Assembly: GCA_900548205.1 (NCBI GenBank)
Contig: URJS01000002.1
Location: 1-64,000, forward strand
Length of the DNA stretch: 64,000 bases
Reading direction: 5' to 3'
DNA from: an uncultured Roseburia sp.
GTDB lineage: Bacteria; Bacillota; Clostridia; Lachnospirales; Lachnospiraceae
This document shows, piece after piece, positions 45,300 to 53,972 of the stretch; position 1 is the first letter of the stretch; each line of letters begins with the position of its first letter. Under the pieces are notes generated by a model. The model was not told the DNA's origin. It searched no databases and was given only the letters and a program-made list of their open reading frames with translations. The position numbers and the translations under genes are program-made.

Positions 45300-46628
45300 T
45301 TATTCATACCGCAATGCATCGATAACCTCCATCTTGGCAGCCTTGTTTGCCGGATAATATCCGAAGAACACGCCCGTAAGCATAGAGAAGAACAATGAGA
45401 GCATGATCGCCACTCCCGACGGATGCACTTCCATAATAATGTAGCTTGAATACTCAGAGTACATATTCTGGATGACAAAGCCGGCAACCTGCCCCAGCAA
45501 TGCACCAATGCCGACGCCGATCAGGATACCGATCACACCGCCGATCAGACAGAGCATGATCGCCTCGATAACAAACTGCTGACGGATAATCCCTCGCTTT
45601 GCTCCAAGTGCCATGCGCACACCGATTTCCTTCGTCCGCTCTGTGATCGACACCAGCATGATATTCATAACGCCGACACCTCCCACCACAAGCGAGATTG
45701 CCGCAATACCCGATACTGCCATCGTGATCACATTGAGCACGGTGCTGATCATTCCCATGTTAGACTGCATGTTATATGCAGACACATGATAGTCCTCGTT
45801 GCTTGCATAGACCTCCTCAAAGTAAGCCGTAATATCGGCTGTCGCTTTCTCGACATCTGCAAGCGGCTTAAGCAGTACGTTAAAGTACTCATATCCTGTC
45901 CGATCCGCTCCCTGCAGCTTAAAGCAGGTCTGGATCGGAATCATCATCTCGGTAACGCGGTCTCTTTCAGGAATCGAGGTATCGATCTTTCCAAAGAGCG
46001 CCTGATTGTATTTATAGACTCCAACGATTACCAGATCAAAAATGCCGCCTTCCGAGGTCGTGACGGAAATCTTCTCTCCAATCGGATTCTCCCCGTGGAA
46101 ATAGCGTTCCGCCATCGTGTCCGCGATGAGGCAGACTTTTTTTTGCGTTGCATTATCCTGGCTCGTCATATTTCGTCCCGCATGCATCTCAAGCTTCATA
46201 TATTCAATCATTTCCGGCGTAACGCCCTGAATACTGACATTGGCATAATTTTCTGCATCGGCAGGATCCTTGATCTGTCCCGTACCAAGATACGTCTGTG
46301 CGGCAAAGCCCTTGATCTCATCAGGATATGCCTCGACCAATCCGTCCAGCATCTCCTGCGAAACATAATCCTCGTCCTCCATCTCAGGCATTACCCATGT
46401 CGCCCACTCATCCTCCGTTTCGGGATAACGAGCCTCCACATAGGTCGATACCGTATTTCCGCCCATCGAATTTAAAGTCGCCGTCAGCGTGCTCTGGATA
46501 GAGCCTCCGATCGTTGTGATAATGATCACAGAACTGATACCGATAATGATGCCGAGCATTGTTAAGAGGGAACGCATCTTATTTGAAAAAATACTTGTAA
46601 TTGCCTCCTTGATATTCTCAAAAAACAT
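45300..46628 (-). CDS. MacB-like ABC transporter permease
   Basis: A 442-residue MacB/FtsX-type permease. One N-terminal membrane helix (LTMLGIIIGISSVIIITTIGG), a large extracytoplasmic domain (about residues 45-310), then three C-terminal helices with SITERTKEIGVRMALGAKRG between them, the coupling segment of this family. Its ATG overlaps the ATPase stop codon (TGATG). It ends the three-gene exporter operon, which would push a peptide or other amphiphile out across the envelope. Confidence 0.9.
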   Translation of the reverse strand: MFFENIKEAITSIFSNKMRSLLTMLGIIIGISSVIIITTIGGSIQSTLTATLNSMGGNTVSTYVEARYPETEDEWATWVMPEMEDEDYVSQEMLDGLVEAYPDEIKGFAAQTYLGTGQIKDPADAENYANVSIQGVTPEMIEYMKLEMHAGRNMTSQDNATQKKVCLIADTMAERYFHGENPIGEKISVTTSEGGIFDLVIVGVYKYNQALFGKIDTSIPERDRVTEMMIPIQTCFKLQGADRTGYEYFNVLLKPLADVEKATADITAYFEEVYASNEDYHVSAYNMQSNMGMISTVLNVITMAVSGIAAISLVVGGVGVMNIMLVSITERTKEIGVRMALGAKRGIIRQQFVIEAIMLCLIGGVIGILIGVGIGALLGQVAGFVIQNMYSEYSSYIIMEVHPSGVAIMLSLFFSMLTGVFFGYYPANKAAKMEVIDALRYE

Positions 46629-47326
46629 CAGCGCTCACCTCCCTTGTCTGCCACAATTTCTCCGTCTAAGAGCGTTACGATCCGCTGCGTCTCCGCCGCA
46701 AGCTCCTGTGAGTGAGTGATCAGTACGATCGTTTTTCCCTGCTCCTCATGAAGCTTGTGGAATAAATCCATCACCATATGTCCGGTCTTGGAGTCAAGCG
46801 CTCCGGTCGGCTCATCGGCAAGAATGATCGCCGGATCGTTGATCATCGCTCGTGCGATCGCCACACGCTGCTTTTGTCCGCCGGAGAGCTCATTCGGGCG
46901 GTGCATTGCACGTTCGTCCATACCGACCATCGCAAGCATCTCCATTGCACGTTCCTTTTGTGCCTTGATCCGCGTCTCTCCATACATCAGCGGCACCATC
47001 ACGTTCTTTAATGCATTTGCGCGGGGAAGCAGGTTAAAGTTCTGAAATACAAAGCCGATCCTCTGGTTACGGAAGGCGCTGCGCACCTCGTCCGTCATAC
47101 TGTTGACATCCTGCCCCTCTAAATAATAGTTTCCCGATGTCTGTCTGTCCAGCACTCCAATGATATTCATTAATGTACTTTTTCCGGAACCGGACTCACC
47201 GACGATGGAAACAAACTCTCCCTGATGCACCACAAGGTCAATGCCGTGAAGAATCTCCAATTCATTCGGCTTTCCCTGATAATATGTCTTAATTATTTTT
47301 TCCATTCGGATTACTGGTTCACTCAC
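46628..47326 (-). CDS. MacB/LolD-like ABC transporter ATPase
   Basis: A 232-residue ABC ATPase with Walker [10 protein letters not shown], signature [15 protein letters not shown], Walker [13 protein letters not shown] and the H-loop ITHS. The GTG start at 47326 overlaps the last base of the adaptor gene stop codon (TAGTG), so translation is coupled. It powers the neighbouring permease. Confidence 0.94.
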   Translation of the reverse strand: MSEPVIRMEKIIKTYYQGKPNELEILHGIDLVVHQGEFVSIVGESGSGKSTLMNIIGVLDRQTSGNYYLEGQDVNSMTDEVRSAFRNQRIGFVFQNFNLLPRANALKNVMVPLMYGETRIKAQKERAMEMLAMVGMDERAMHRPNELSGGQKQRVAIARAMINDPAIILADEPTGALDSKTGHMVMDLFHKLHEEQGKTIVLITHSQELAAETQRIVTLLDGEIVADKGGER

Positions 47327-48780
47327 TATTCCGCACCCCCAACACTCGTCGCCGCTGGAGCTGCCGACGTTCCCGCTCCTGCACCGCCGTCTAAGCCCAT
47401 ATCCTGATTCTGATACATCTGCTCCGGTGCAAAGCTCTGTCCCTCTGTTACCGAGAAGGTATTGTCATAAATGAGCATATCCCCTTCCTTTAACTCTCCG
47501 CCGGTCACTTCTGTGTAGTAATCTACCTCCTCGCCTACCTCGATCTTCTTTTTCACTGCGACTGCCGAACCGTCGTCATTTGTCTCTGCGACAAGCACAA
47601 AGGCGCCGCCGTTTTCATCATACTGGATCAGATCGTAAGGAACTGCAAGCACATTGGCTTTTTCCTTGAGCATGACCTTCGCCTTTGCCGCCATGCCGAC
47701 CAAAAGGTTGTTGTTATCAATCGTGATCTCTACCGAATATCCTGACGCACCGGAAGCAGCTCCTGCGGCATTATCTCCGCTGCCTGCCTGCGAATGGCCC
47801 TTTGCACGAACCACTCTTGACACGGTTCCTGTGATCTCCTCCTCACCTGTCGCGTCTGCCGTCACAACCGCCTTCATTCCCTCCTGGATCTTTAGGATGT
47901 CAGCCTCTGCAACGTTTGCAACAAGCTTTAAGCTGTTGGTATCCTCGATCGTTAAGATTGTCGTCTTTTCCGCGTTGATGTCACCGACACGCACATTGAC
48001 GGAGGTCACAACGCCGTCACACGGAGCCTTGATCTCACAATCTGCCAACTGCTCTTTTAAATTCGTGAGAGTCTCCTGTGATTTTGCATCAGATTCCTTA
48101 TATTTCTCGAGCTCCGCCTGTGTTTTCGCCGTCTCCACCGCACGGTTTGTCGTCTCTACCGCAGTATTATAAGCCGTCTTTGCCGTATCAAGCGCGCTCT
48201 TTGCCGTATGATATTCCGCATACTCCATCTTTCCGGCACTATACTGCATCTGCGCCCAGTTAAACGCTCCCTGCGCGTCGTCTACTGCCTTCTGCGCTGC
48301 CGCAAGCTGCGTCTCCTGATCCTTTAACGCCTGCTCGACTGCTGTCTGCGTCTGCTGGCTGTTAATATTATTGACTGCCTGCGCATTGGAAATGTTCTTC
48401 TCAAGCTCCGTGAGCTTCTCCTTAATGGAAACGGAATCCAGCGTACACAAAACATCTCCCGCCTTTACCATATCGCCGACCTGCACGTTTAACGCCGTGA
48501 TCTCCGACAGCGCCTTTGAGGTGACGTTCGTGCTGCTTGCACCTGCGATCGAGCCCTTTAACGAAATCGTATCGGAAAGATCGCGAAGCTGTACCGGTCC
48601 TACCTGAATGGTATTTGCAACCGTCTCAATCGTCTTTGTCATATTATGTACCGCCGTGCCTATGAACACCGCGAGAAGCGCTGCGATTACCAGCACAATG
48701 ATCAAAACCTTCTTCTTTTTTTTCTTGGACTGCACTGCCATGGCAGTCCCGTTCTGTTGGATTGCTTTTTTGTCTTTCAT
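47326..48780 (-). CDS. MacA/HlyD-like adaptor subunit
   Basis: A 484-residue membrane-fusion-type adaptor. After a basic cytoplasmic start (KKKKKK) comes one membrane helix (about residues 28-50), a biotinyl-lipoyl half (VGDMVKAGDVLCTLDSVSI), a long coiled-coil hairpin (about 120-235), the returning half (APCDGVVTSVNVRVGD) and beta-barrel domains. In Gram-positives such subunits sit with MacB-like exporters. GGGAGAG precedes the ATG. A palindrome overlaps the promoter. Confidence 0.9.
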   Translation of the reverse strand: MKDKKAIQQNGTAMAVQSKKKKKKVLIIVLVIAALLAVFIGTAVHNMTKTIETVANTIQVGPVQLRDLSDTISLKGSIAGASSTNVTSKALSEITALNVQVGDMVKAGDVLCTLDSVSIKEKLTELEKNISNAQAVNNINSQQTQTAVEQALKDQETQLAAAQKAVDDAQGAFNWAQMQYSAGKMEYAEYHTAKSALDTAKTAYNTAVETTNRAVETAKTQAELEKYKESDAKSQETLTNLKEQLADCEIKAPCDGVVTSVNVRVGDINAEKTTILTIEDTNSLKLVANVAEADILKIQEGMKAVVTADATGEEEITGTVSRVVRAKGHSQAGSGDNAAGAASGASGYSVEITIDNNNLLVGMAAKAKVMLKEKANVLAVPYDLIQYDENGGAFVLVAETNDDGSAVAVKKKIEVGEEVDYYTEVTGGELKEGDMLIYDNTFSVTEGQSFAPEQMYQNQDMGLDGGAGAGTSAAPAATSVGGAE

Positions 48781-48904
48781 TCCTGTCTCTCCCTTTTGTT
48801 TTTACAATTTATGGTGATTATACCATGACCCCTTTCGGAAAAAAACGTACTTAAACGAATCTTAAGAAATCTTTAGAATTCCCGCCGTTTTCCTTACGTT
48901 TTCC

Positions 48905-48949
48905 CTGTTGTGTTATTGAAATAATACAACAGTTCCCCGATATTGTCAA
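48905..48949 (-). promoter_or_regulatory. exporter promoter with palindromic operator
   Basis: TTGACA (48944-48949) and TATTAT (48921-48926) on the minus strand with a 17-base spacer. A 28-bp inverted repeat (48905-48932; arms CTGTTGTGTTATT and AATAATACAACAG, one mismatch, 2-base centre) covers the -10 box and start point. No regulator gene is adjacent. Confidence 0.78.
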
Positions 48950-48975
48950 CAAAAGATTGAAACGACTTTTTCACC

Positions 48976-49833
48976 TTATTTTCGGAAGCTGTCGCGAAAA
49001 GCTCCGATCATCCGCTGCGTTAAGCTAAGCCCCTCCTCATCGCGGGGAAGCTCGCTGTAATGCACCCATGCGGCATCTGCCAGCTCCTCCTCATCCAGCC
49101 GGAGCGCCGATGCATCTTTTACCTCGCAGAAATAGCCAAGCAGCAGATTTAAATCGAACCCCCATGGCTGACTTCCGTAATAGCGCGGCTCCGAAACCAA
49201 AAGCCCCGTCTCCTCAAAAACCTCGCGCCGTACTGTCTCCTCTGCCGTTTCCCCAATTTCCGTAAAGCCCGCAACGAGCGCATAGCGCGTGTATTCCCTG
49301 TCCGCATATTTCGTCAGCAGGATCGATTCGCCGTTTGTCACACCAACGATCACCGCCGGAGCGATCTTTGGAAACACCTGATTGCCGCAGCAGGGACAGG
49401 AAAGCATCCGAAGCGTTTCGCTGTGCAAAAGCCACTGCCCGCACTTGCCGCAAAAGCGGTTGTCACGATACCAGACATAAAGGTGCCATGCCGTTGCCGC
49501 GGCAAATACAAGCTCCTTTGGCTTTTTCCGGCGCATCGCAAACATCCGCACATACGAAAAACCGTTTTCCTGCGCTTTCTCTACAAAAGCTTCCGGCAAG
49601 TCGGCAAGAAAATACGCACACTCCCCAAGTGAAAAAAGGTATACGGCAGGAGGTATCGGCTCCCCGCTCACGCCACACCAATCTGTAAGCTCCCCGTAGC
49701 AAAGATAGTCGCTCCTCTCGCCCTCTCTTACAAAAATACGGTCCTCCTGAAACGAAAGTACCCGGTCATTTGACGCGGGTACCTTCTTCTCATACTGATT
49801 TTTCATAACAAGCGGAAAAATATCCTGAATCAT
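48976..49833 (-). CDS. nudC: NAD+ diphosphatase NudC
   Basis: Nudix hydrolase that cleaves NAD(H) and removes NAD caps from RNA. Four zinc cysteines (CGKC and CPCC) precede the Nudix box, which begins GFTEIGETAEE and ends REVFEETGL. The NudC signature SQPW follows, though it reads SQPWGF rather than SQPWPF. At 285 residues it has family length. It starts 17 bases after hydF and is probably the last gene of the hydrogenase-maturation operon. Confidence 0.92.
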   Translation of the reverse strand: MIQDIFPLVMKNQYEKKVPASNDRVLSFQEDRIFVREGERSDYLCYGELTDWCGVSGEPIPPAVYLFSLGECAYFLADLPEAFVEKAQENGFSYVRMFAMRRKKPKELVFAAATAWHLYVWYRDNRFCGKCGQWLLHSETLRMLSCPCCGNQVFPKIAPAVIVGVTNGESILLTKYADREYTRYALVAGFTEIGETAEETVRREVFEETGLLVSEPRYYGSQPWGFDLNLLLGYFCEVKDASALRLDEEELADAAWVHYSELPRDEEGLSLTQRMIGAFRDSFRK

Positions 49834-49850
49834 TCGTTCTTCTTCCTCCT

Positions 49851-51083
49851 CTATTCTGCCTGTATCGCAAGCTTATCCAAAATACCGGTCAGATGCGCGA
49901 TCGCAACGCCGTAATTTGTCATCGGTATGCGCTGCTCTCTGGCACGGTCGATACGGGCCATCACATATTTCCGGTTGAACATGCACGCACCGCACTGAAT
50001 GATCAGGTCATAGCCGGAAAGATCCTTGGGAAAGTCTGTTCCGCTCACAATGTCTACTGACAATGTCTCACCATAGCGCGCGCGCAGCATACGCGGCAGT
50101 TTCACTCTGCCGATGTCCTCGGTGAGCGGCGCATGCGTGCAGCATTCCGCGATCAATACCCTTGCATCGCTGCAAAGGGAATCCAACTGCTTTGCACCCT
50201 CCACATAATAGGGCAGATCTCCCTTATAAGCCGCAAACAGCACGGAAAATGAGGTCAGCATTGTCTCCTTCGGCTTCTTGTCATAGACCTCTGCAAACAC
50301 CTGTGAATCTGTGATGATCAGCTTCGGCGGCTGCCGCAGGGCGGCGAGCGCCGCAGTAAGCCCGTCCGTCGTGACGCTGACCGTGATGCATTTCTTATCC
50401 AAAAGCTCCCGCAGCGTCTGCACCTGCGGCAAAATGAGCCTTCCCTTCGGTGCCTGTATATCCTGCGGCATCACAAGCAGCACCACATCCTGTTCACCCG
50501 CAAGCGCTCCCGTGATCTGCCTGCTCCCGTGATCCTCCGGAATTTTTCTTGCAAGCGCCTCCCGCACCGCCCCCATGCCTTCTTTCGTCTTAGCGCTGAC
50601 AAGCAGCGCCTCCTCTTTTGTTTCTTTTTTTATCTGCGCAAGCAGCGGCGCAGCATTCTCGACGCAATCCGCCTTATTTACCACAAGCAGCACCGGCGTC
50701 CTTCTCTCTGCAAAAAAGCGATACCACTCAAGTTCATCCTTTAATGCAAACGTACCGTCCGCCTGCGGCTTAAGATCTCCGGCTACAACGATGACCGCCA
50801 GTTCCGTCTTTTCCGCCGCAAGGCGCGTCTTTTCCAGACGCTGTCTGCCGAGCGGCGTACGGTCTCCAAAGCCTGCCGTGTCCATGAAGGTGCACGCCCC
50901 CAGTGGAGAAAGCTCCATCGCCTTTGCGACCGGGTCGGTTGTCGTCCCTGCCACATCTGCGACGATCGAGATCTCCTGTCCCGTCAGGGCGTTGAGAAAC
51001 GAGGACTTTCCGCTGTTTGTCCTTCCGAAAATACCAATATGCAGACGCTCTGCGCCCGGTGTTTCCTGCAATCCTGCTGCCAT
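49851..51083 (-). CDS. hydF: [FeFe]-hydrogenase maturation GTPase HydF
   Basis: Scaffold on which the 2Fe subcluster of the H cluster is built before transfer to HydA. The N-terminal GTPase domain has GRTNSGKSS, DTAGFGD and NKAD. The C-terminal iron-sulfur domain has the ligands in CTHAPL and CGACMFNRK. 410 residues is typical. It is 20 bases after hydG. Confidence 0.96.
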   Translation of the reverse strand: MAAGLQETPGAERLHIGIFGRTNSGKSSFLNALTGQEISIVADVAGTTTDPVAKAMELSPLGACTFMDTAGFGDRTPLGRQRLEKTRLAAEKTELAVIVVAGDLKPQADGTFALKDELEWYRFFAERRTPVLLVVNKADCVENAAPLLAQIKKETKEEALLVSAKTKEGMGAVREALARKIPEDHGSRQITGALAGEQDVVLLVMPQDIQAPKGRLILPQVQTLRELLDKKCITVSVTTDGLTAALAALRQPPKLIITDSQVFAEVYDKKPKETMLTSFSVLFAAYKGDLPYYVEGAKQLDSLCSDARVLIAECCTHAPLTEDIGRVKLPRMLRARYGETLSVDIVSGTDFPKDLSGYDLIIQCGACMFNRKYVMARIDRAREQRIPMTNYGVAIAHLTGILDKLAIQAE

Positions 51084-51103
51084 AATCCCACACCTCGCTC
51101 CTC

Positions 51104-52525
51104 TTAAAAACGAAAATCCCGTCTGCCCTCTCCAATATCATGCACATATGCACAGGCAGTCTTTTTTACCTTCGGATTTGTGATCTTCTCAAGCTCCTTC
51201 TCGATCAGCGCAAGTCCAAGCTCCTTTGTCTCCTCACTCGCATAGTCCTCCAGATATTCCTTTAGCGTCATCAGCGCATTTGGATGACAGCAATTTAAAA
51301 TCTGCATATTTTTGCATAATTCCATAAAGCGGTCGCCGGTTCTTCCCTCCCGGTAGCACGCAGTGCAAAAGCTTGGAATATGTCCCAGCCGGATCAGCCA
51401 GTTGACAACCTCATCTAAGGTTCTCTGGTCGCTCACCTCAAACTGCTCGCTCGTCGTCTCATCCTCCTGCTCCGGCGCGGCATAGCCGCCTACGCTCGTC
51501 TTTGACGCGCCGCTTAGCTGTGATACGCCAAGCGGAAGCACCTTTTCTCTGACCTCCTGACTTTCTCTTGTCGAGATGATCATACCCGTATACGGTACAC
51601 AAATACGGATGAGCGCACACAGCTTCGCAAAAATATCGTCGCTGATGCCATTGTCAAACGCATCCGGGTCAATATCATCCGCCCGCTTTAAGCGCGGCAC
51701 ACTGATCGTATGCGGTCCTACGCCATGCACTGCCTCCAGATGCTCCGCGTGCATCAAAAGCCCCGCAAATTCATAGCGGTAAAGCTCAAGCCCGAATAAG
51801 ACGCCAAGTCCCACGTCGTCAATGCCGCCCTCCATCGCACGGTCCATCGCCTCCGTGTGGTACGCATAATCATGCTTTGGTCCGGTCGGATGCAGCTTTT
51901 CATAGCTTTCCTTATGATAAGTTTCCTGAAATAAAATATAGGTTCCAATCCCGGCTTCCTTTAGCTTGCGGTAATTCTCCACCGTCGTCGCCGCAATATT
52001 GACATTGACGCGGCGGATCGCCCCGTTTTTGTGCTTGATGCTGTAGATCGTATTAATGCACTCTAAGATATACTCGATCGGATTGTTGACGGGATCCTCC
52101 CCCGCCTCGATCGCCAGACGCTTGTGCCCCATATCCTGAAGCGCCGTCACCTCTGCGATGATCTCCTCCTGCGTCAGCTTCTTTCTGGCAATGTGCTTGT
52201 TCTTTAAATGGTACGGACAGTAGACACAGCCGTTCACACAATAGTTGGACAGGTAAAGCGGGGCAAACATGACAATGCGGTTGCCGTAGTAGTCCTGCTT
52301 GATCTGCTGTGCAAGCGCATACATCTGCTCAATTTTATCCGGCATCTCACATGCCAGAAGCACAGATGCCTCCCTGTGGTCTAAGCCCTTCCTCTCCGCC
52401 GCCTTTTGAAGAATTGCATCGATCAGCTCTGCATTCTCCTTGTTGGCGTCTGCATATGCCAGCGTTTCCCTGATTTCGGCATCGGAAATAAACTCCTCTG
52501 CCTTTAATGATGTTACGTCGTACAT
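51104..52525 (-). CDS. hydG: [FeFe]-hydrogenase maturase HydG (tyrosine lyase)
   Basis: Radical SAM enzyme that splits tyrosine to give the CO and CN ligands of the H cluster. The radical SAM motif is in NYCVNGCVYCPYH, and the C-terminal cluster cysteines lie in FCTACYREGRTGDRFM. 473 residues is the family length. GGGAGACG precedes the ATG. Confidence 0.97.
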   Translation of the reverse strand: MYDVTSLKAEEFISDAEIRETLAYADANKENAELIDAILQKAAERKGLDHREASVLLACEMPDKIEQMYALAQQIKQDYYGNRIVMFAPLYLSNYCVNGCVYCPYHLKNKHIARKKLTQEEIIAEVTALQDMGHKRLAIEAGEDPVNNPIEYILECINTIYSIKHKNGAIRRVNVNIAATTVENYRKLKEAGIGTYILFQETYHKESYEKLHPTGPKHDYAYHTEAMDRAMEGGIDDVGLGVLFGLELYRYEFAGLLMHAEHLEAVHGVGPHTISVPRLKRADDIDPDAFDNGISDDIFAKLCALIRICVPYTGMIISTRESQEVREKVLPLGVSQLSGASKTSVGGYAAPEQEDETTSEQFEVSDQRTLDEVVNWLIRLGHIPSFCTACYREGRTGDRFMELCKNMQILNCCHPNALMTLKEYLEDYASEETKELGLALIEKELEKITNPKVKKTACAYVHDIGEGRRDFRF

Positions 52526-52581
52526 TACGCGTCTCCCTTCTTTCCGGTCAGCTCTGCTTTCCGGTTAGTATTTATCATTCA

Positions 52582-53628
52582 TTATCCGGCGTAATCGCCG
52601 CGGTCTGTTACGACCTGATAACCAATGCTCTCCATGCGTCTCTGCATACAAAAACGGCATTCTGCCGCCTCGTCGCCCGTACATATTTTATTGTCATAAA
52701 GCTTATACTTCTCCCGCACTGACGTCGGCGAAAGATTGGGCATCACGACATTTGCCCCCGCCAGGATCCCCTTTTCACGCCCCTTCGGATGAATCGTCCC
52801 AAGCGCCGTCGTCGCCGGAAGCAGCACATGCGGCTGCATCAGCCGGATGACGGATAACAGTCTTAGCGTCCGCTCCATCGTACCCGCCCCTCTGTCTCCA
52901 AACGGCGTGTCCTTCTGCGGGATAAACGGTCCGATCCCGACCATGTGCGGCTGTAATTCACGGATAAACTCCAAATCCTTCCAGATCGTCTCCACCGTCT
53001 GCTCCGGCGAACCGACCATAAACCCGCAGCCCGTCTGAAAACCGATTTCCTTTAAGTCGCGCAGGCAGCGTCTGCGGTTTTCAAATAACATCTCCTTTGG
53101 GTGCAGACGTTTGTAATGCGCTTCATCCGCCGTCTCATGCCGCAGCAGATAGCGGTCCGCCCCGGCGTCAAAATATGCCTGATAGCTCGCGCGCGGCTTC
53201 TCCCCAATGGAAAGCGTGAGCGCACAATCAGGATATGCCCGCTTGATCTGCGCCACAAGCGCGCATATCCGTGCATCTGTAAAATATGCGTCCTCGCCTC
53301 CCTGCAAGACAAAGGTGCGAAAGCCAAGCTCATAGCCCACCGCGCAGCAGTCTAAAATCTGTTCCTCACTCAAACGGTAACGCTCCGCGTTTCGGTTGCT
53401 TCTTCGGATGCCGCAGTAGAGACAGTCATTTTTACAGTAATTGGTAAACTCGATAAGACCGCGGATATAAACCTTATTTCCGTATATCTTCTGCGCCGTT
53501 TCCCGCGCTCTTGCATAAAGCGTCTCAACTGCCGCTTCATCCTCTGTCTCAAGCAGACAGCGCAAATTTTCCAAACCTATGCTTCGCTCTTTTTGCAGTT
53601 CATCTATGATCTCTAATTCTCTTTGCAT
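52582..53628 (-). CDS. hydE: [FeFe]-hydrogenase maturase HydE
   Basis: Radical SAM enzyme acting on the iron-cysteine-dicarbonyl intermediate in H-cluster assembly. The motif is NYCKNDCLYCGIRRSN, followed by RTFVLQGGED and GFMVGSPEQT. I start at ATG 53628, five bases after AGGA; four more codons are open to 53640 but lack a ribosome binding site. 348 residues. Confidence 0.95.
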   Translation of the reverse strand: MQRELEIIDELQKERSIGLENLRCLLETEDEAAVETLYARARETAQKIYGNKVYIRGLIEFTNYCKNDCLYCGIRRSNRNAERYRLSEEQILDCCAVGYELGFRTFVLQGGEDAYFTDARICALVAQIKRAYPDCALTLSIGEKPRASYQAYFDAGADRYLLRHETADEAHYKRLHPKEMLFENRRRCLRDLKEIGFQTGCGFMVGSPEQTVETIWKDLEFIRELQPHMVGIGPFIPQKDTPFGDRGAGTMERTLRLLSVIRLMQPHVLLPATTALGTIHPKGREKGILAGANVVMPNLSPTSVREKYKLYDNKICTGDEAAECRFCMQRRMESIGYQVVTDRGDYAG

Positions 53629-53658
53629 TTCATTCCTCATTTCATAGCAGCGTTCTTC

Positions 53659-53910
53659 TTAGGCTCCCACATTGGAATAAATTGTTTTCGCTGTGATCCC
53701 ATGCAGTCTTCCGATCTTTCCGGAAAGCGCATTGATGACGTCCTGCGGCGCATCCATCGCAACACTGATGATGTTTACGCCTTTTTCCTGATAGGGCACG
53801 CCCATCCTCCCGATAATATAGTCGCCATATTCATGCAGCAGACGATTTAATTGTTCCACAGCGTCTTTCTGTTCTACAATAATTCCAAGCAATGCAATCC
53901 TTGTTTTCAT
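53659..53910 (-). CDS. TM1266-family hydrogenase regulator
   Basis: An 83-residue ACT-like/NikR-C-like protein of the family described as putative regulator of the iron-only hydrogenase system. The pattern RIALLGIIVEQKDAVEQLN and the GRMGVPYQEKGVNIISV strand match. The start is ATG 53908-53910 after AAGGAAGC; the frame extends 17 codons further. It is the first gene of the hydE-hydG-hydF operon, as in many Clostridia. Confidence 0.88.
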   Translation of the reverse strand: MKTRIALLGIIVEQKDAVEQLNRLLHEYGDYIIGRMGVPYQEKGVNIISVAMDAPQDVINALSGKIGRLHGITAKTIYSNVGA

Positions 53911-53932
53911 ACAAGCTTCCTTTCTGCGGCTT

Positions 53933-53961
53933 ATTTTATCACGGGAGTCTGTTTGCGGCAA
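53933..53961 (-). promoter_or_regulatory. hydrogenase-maturation operon promoter
   Basis: TTGCCG (53956-53961) and TAAAAT (53933-53938) on the minus strand with 17 bases between them. Confidence 0.55.
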
Positions 53962-53972
53962 CTGATTTCTTT

